Below, piece after piece: positions 62,997 to 64,000 of a stretch of 64,000 nucleotides of DNA. Position 1 is the first letter of the stretch, and every line of letters begins with the position of its first letter. Made by a program: the position numbers and the translations under genes. The DNA comes from Halorubrum sp. 48-1-W (GTDB lineage: Archaea > Halobacteriota > Halobacteria > Halobacteriales > Haloferacaceae), in contig NZ_QMIM01000011.1 of NCBI RefSeq assembly GCF_003287355.1, positions 62,001-126,000 of the forward strand, read 5' to 3'. The notes under the pieces are model-generated. The model was not told where the DNA came from. It saw only the letters and a list, made by a program, of their open reading frames with translations, and did no database searches.

Positions 62997-64000
62997 CGCG
63001 ACCCCGCGCTCCTCGAGCAGGTCGGCGAACGCGGCCTCGTCGAGGACGGGCACGCCCTCCGCGTCGGCGTCGTCGCGTTTCGATCGGCCGGGGTCCTCGC
63101 CGGCGACGAGGTAGTCGGTGTTCCCCGACACCGACGAGGTCGCGTTCGCTCCGTGGGCCTCGACGTGCGCCTGCGCCTCGCCGCGCGTCACCGACAGCGA
63201 CCCGGTGAAGACGAACGTGAGCCCGTCGAGGGGGGCAGTGTCGGCGTCGCCGGGAGTCTCGACCGGCTCGGGGTCGACCCCGCGGTCGCGGAGCGCCGCG
63301 ATCGCCTCCCGGTTCTCGGACGCGTCGAGGAACGTCCGGATCGACTCGGCCACCGTCGGGCCCACGTCGTCGACCGCGCGGAGGTCGGCCTCGTCGGCGG
63401 CGAGCAGTGAGTCGAGGTCGCCGAAGTGCGCCGCCAGCGCCCGGGCGGTCGTCGGGCCCACGTCCGGGATCCCGAGGCCCGCGAGGAACCGGTCGAGAGG
63501 GGGCTCCCGGGTCGCCTCGAGCGCCGCGATCAGGTTCTCGGCGCTGGTCTCGCCCCACCCTTCCAGGTCGGCGAGGTCCGCGACCGTCAGGTCGTAGAGG
63601 TCCGGCAACGACTCGACGAGCCCGGCCTCCCGGAGCGTCTCGACGCGCTCGGGACCGAGCCCCTCGACGTCGAGACCGTCCCGGCGGGCCCAGTGTTCGA
63701 CCGCGCGCTCCAGCTGGGCCGGACAGCCGAGCCCGCCGGTACAGAAGGCGAGGGGGCCGTCGCGCTCGACCGGCGCGTCACAGACCGGACACGTCTCGGG
63801 GAACGCGTACGTCCCGTCCGAGCGCTTCTCGACCACCTCCGGCACGTACGGGATCACGTCGCCGGCGCGGTAGACCCGCACCCGATCGCCGACGTTCACG
63901 CCGAGCGCCTCGATCTCGGCGGGGTTGTGGAGCGTCGCCCGCGAAACGGTGACGCCGTCGACGTCGACCGGGTCGAGCTCCGCGACGGGGGTGAGCCGGC
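62973..64000 (-). CDS. ligA: NAD-dependent DNA ligase, C-terminal part (cut by window end)
   Basis: About 342 residues are visible and the frame runs off the right edge. In order: the end of the OB-fold (GDVIPYVPEVVEKR), the four-Cys zinc finger (CPVCDAPVERDG then FCTGGLGCPAQ), helix-hairpin-helix repeats (GLGIPDVGPTTARALAAHF, VDDVGPTVAESIRTFL) and a BRCT domain (LTFVFTGSLSVTRGEAQAHV). The adenylation domain lies outside the window. It seals DNA nicks with NAD+; haloarchaea often have it besides an ATP-dependent ligase. Confidence 0.95.
   Translation of the reverse strand, partial: RLTPVAELDPVDVDGVTVSRATLHNPAEIEALGVNVGDRVRVYRAGDVIPYVPEVVEKRSDGTYAFPETCPVCDAPVERDGPLAFCTGGLGCPAQLERAVEHWARRDGLDVEGLGPERVETLREAGLVESLPDLYDLTVADLADLEGWGETSAENLIAALEATREPPLDRFLAGLGIPDVGPTTARALAAHFGDLDSLLAADEADLRAVDDVGPTVAESIRTFLDASENREAIAALRDRGVDPEPVETPGDADTAPLDGLTFVFTGSLSVTRGEAQAHVEAHGANATSSVSGNTDYLVAGEDPGRSKRDDADAEGVPVLDEAAFADLLEERGVAWPPAADA

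Overview
The window is chromosomal DNA of a halophilic archaeon, probably Halorubrum-like. It is GC-rich, and its proteins are strongly acidic (Asp/Glu-rich) with few Lys residues. The information-processing genes are archaeal (PCNA, RadA, TBP, Orc1/Cdc6, XPD-like helicase, Trm-G10). Many genes have a TATA-like box about 25-30 bases before the start codon, the usual layout of haloarchaeal leaderless mRNAs. The genus is inferred from overall character only. No rRNA or complete tRNA gene, CRISPR array or intact insertion sequence was seen.

Layout. 1-7.7 kb holds an MFS transporter fragment, a 7TM-PAS histidine kinase, PCNA, a phosphohexomutase, a small amphi-Trp protein, an FMN reductase and an MgtE Mg2+ transporter. 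7.7-17.4 kb is one minus-strand arginine gene set: argG-argH, then a spacer with hairpins, then argW-argX-argC-argB-argD-argE-argF. Five of the LysW-pathway genes overlap by 4 bases, and the carrier protein has lost its zinc-ribbon cysteines. 17.7-27.6 kb holds hemL, a small membrane protein, an ammonium transporter fused to a PII protein, radA, an ACT protein, the XPD-like helicase, two small membrane proteins and tbp.

28.2-42.0 kb looks like an accessory catabolic and uptake cluster. It contains a CitE-like lyase, an IclR regulator, an aldo/keto reductase, an RraA-family protein, an amidase, a UspA protein, a thioredoxin-fold protein, a complete dipeptide-type ABC transporter and a fumarylacetoacetase-family enzyme. 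Its substrate-binding lipoprotein appears circularly permuted: the segment that normally closes the fold is at the N-terminus. Two tiny ORFs are interlocked with transporter genes by overlapping starts and stops.

42.6-53.6 kb returns to housekeeping: Trm-G10, Orc1/Cdc6, rpiA, a 55-residue DUF1931 protein, larB, a GIY-YIG protein, hisG, secreted lipoproteins and uvrB. 53.7-57.1 kb is an island with visibly lower GC and foreign codon use. It encodes a two-subunit class I ribonucleotide reductase and lies between an intact SPFH/stomatin gene and a decayed copy of that gene's 3' end. 57.1-64 kb holds the SPFH gene, metY, a PQQ-type sugar dehydrogenase, an ABC-2 exporter and the C-terminal part of NAD-dependent DNA ligase.

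A recurrent feature is short GC-rich tandem repeats (units of 18-38 bp) in spacers, several spanning a stop codon. Functions are read from motifs and family resemblance only; no database search was possible.
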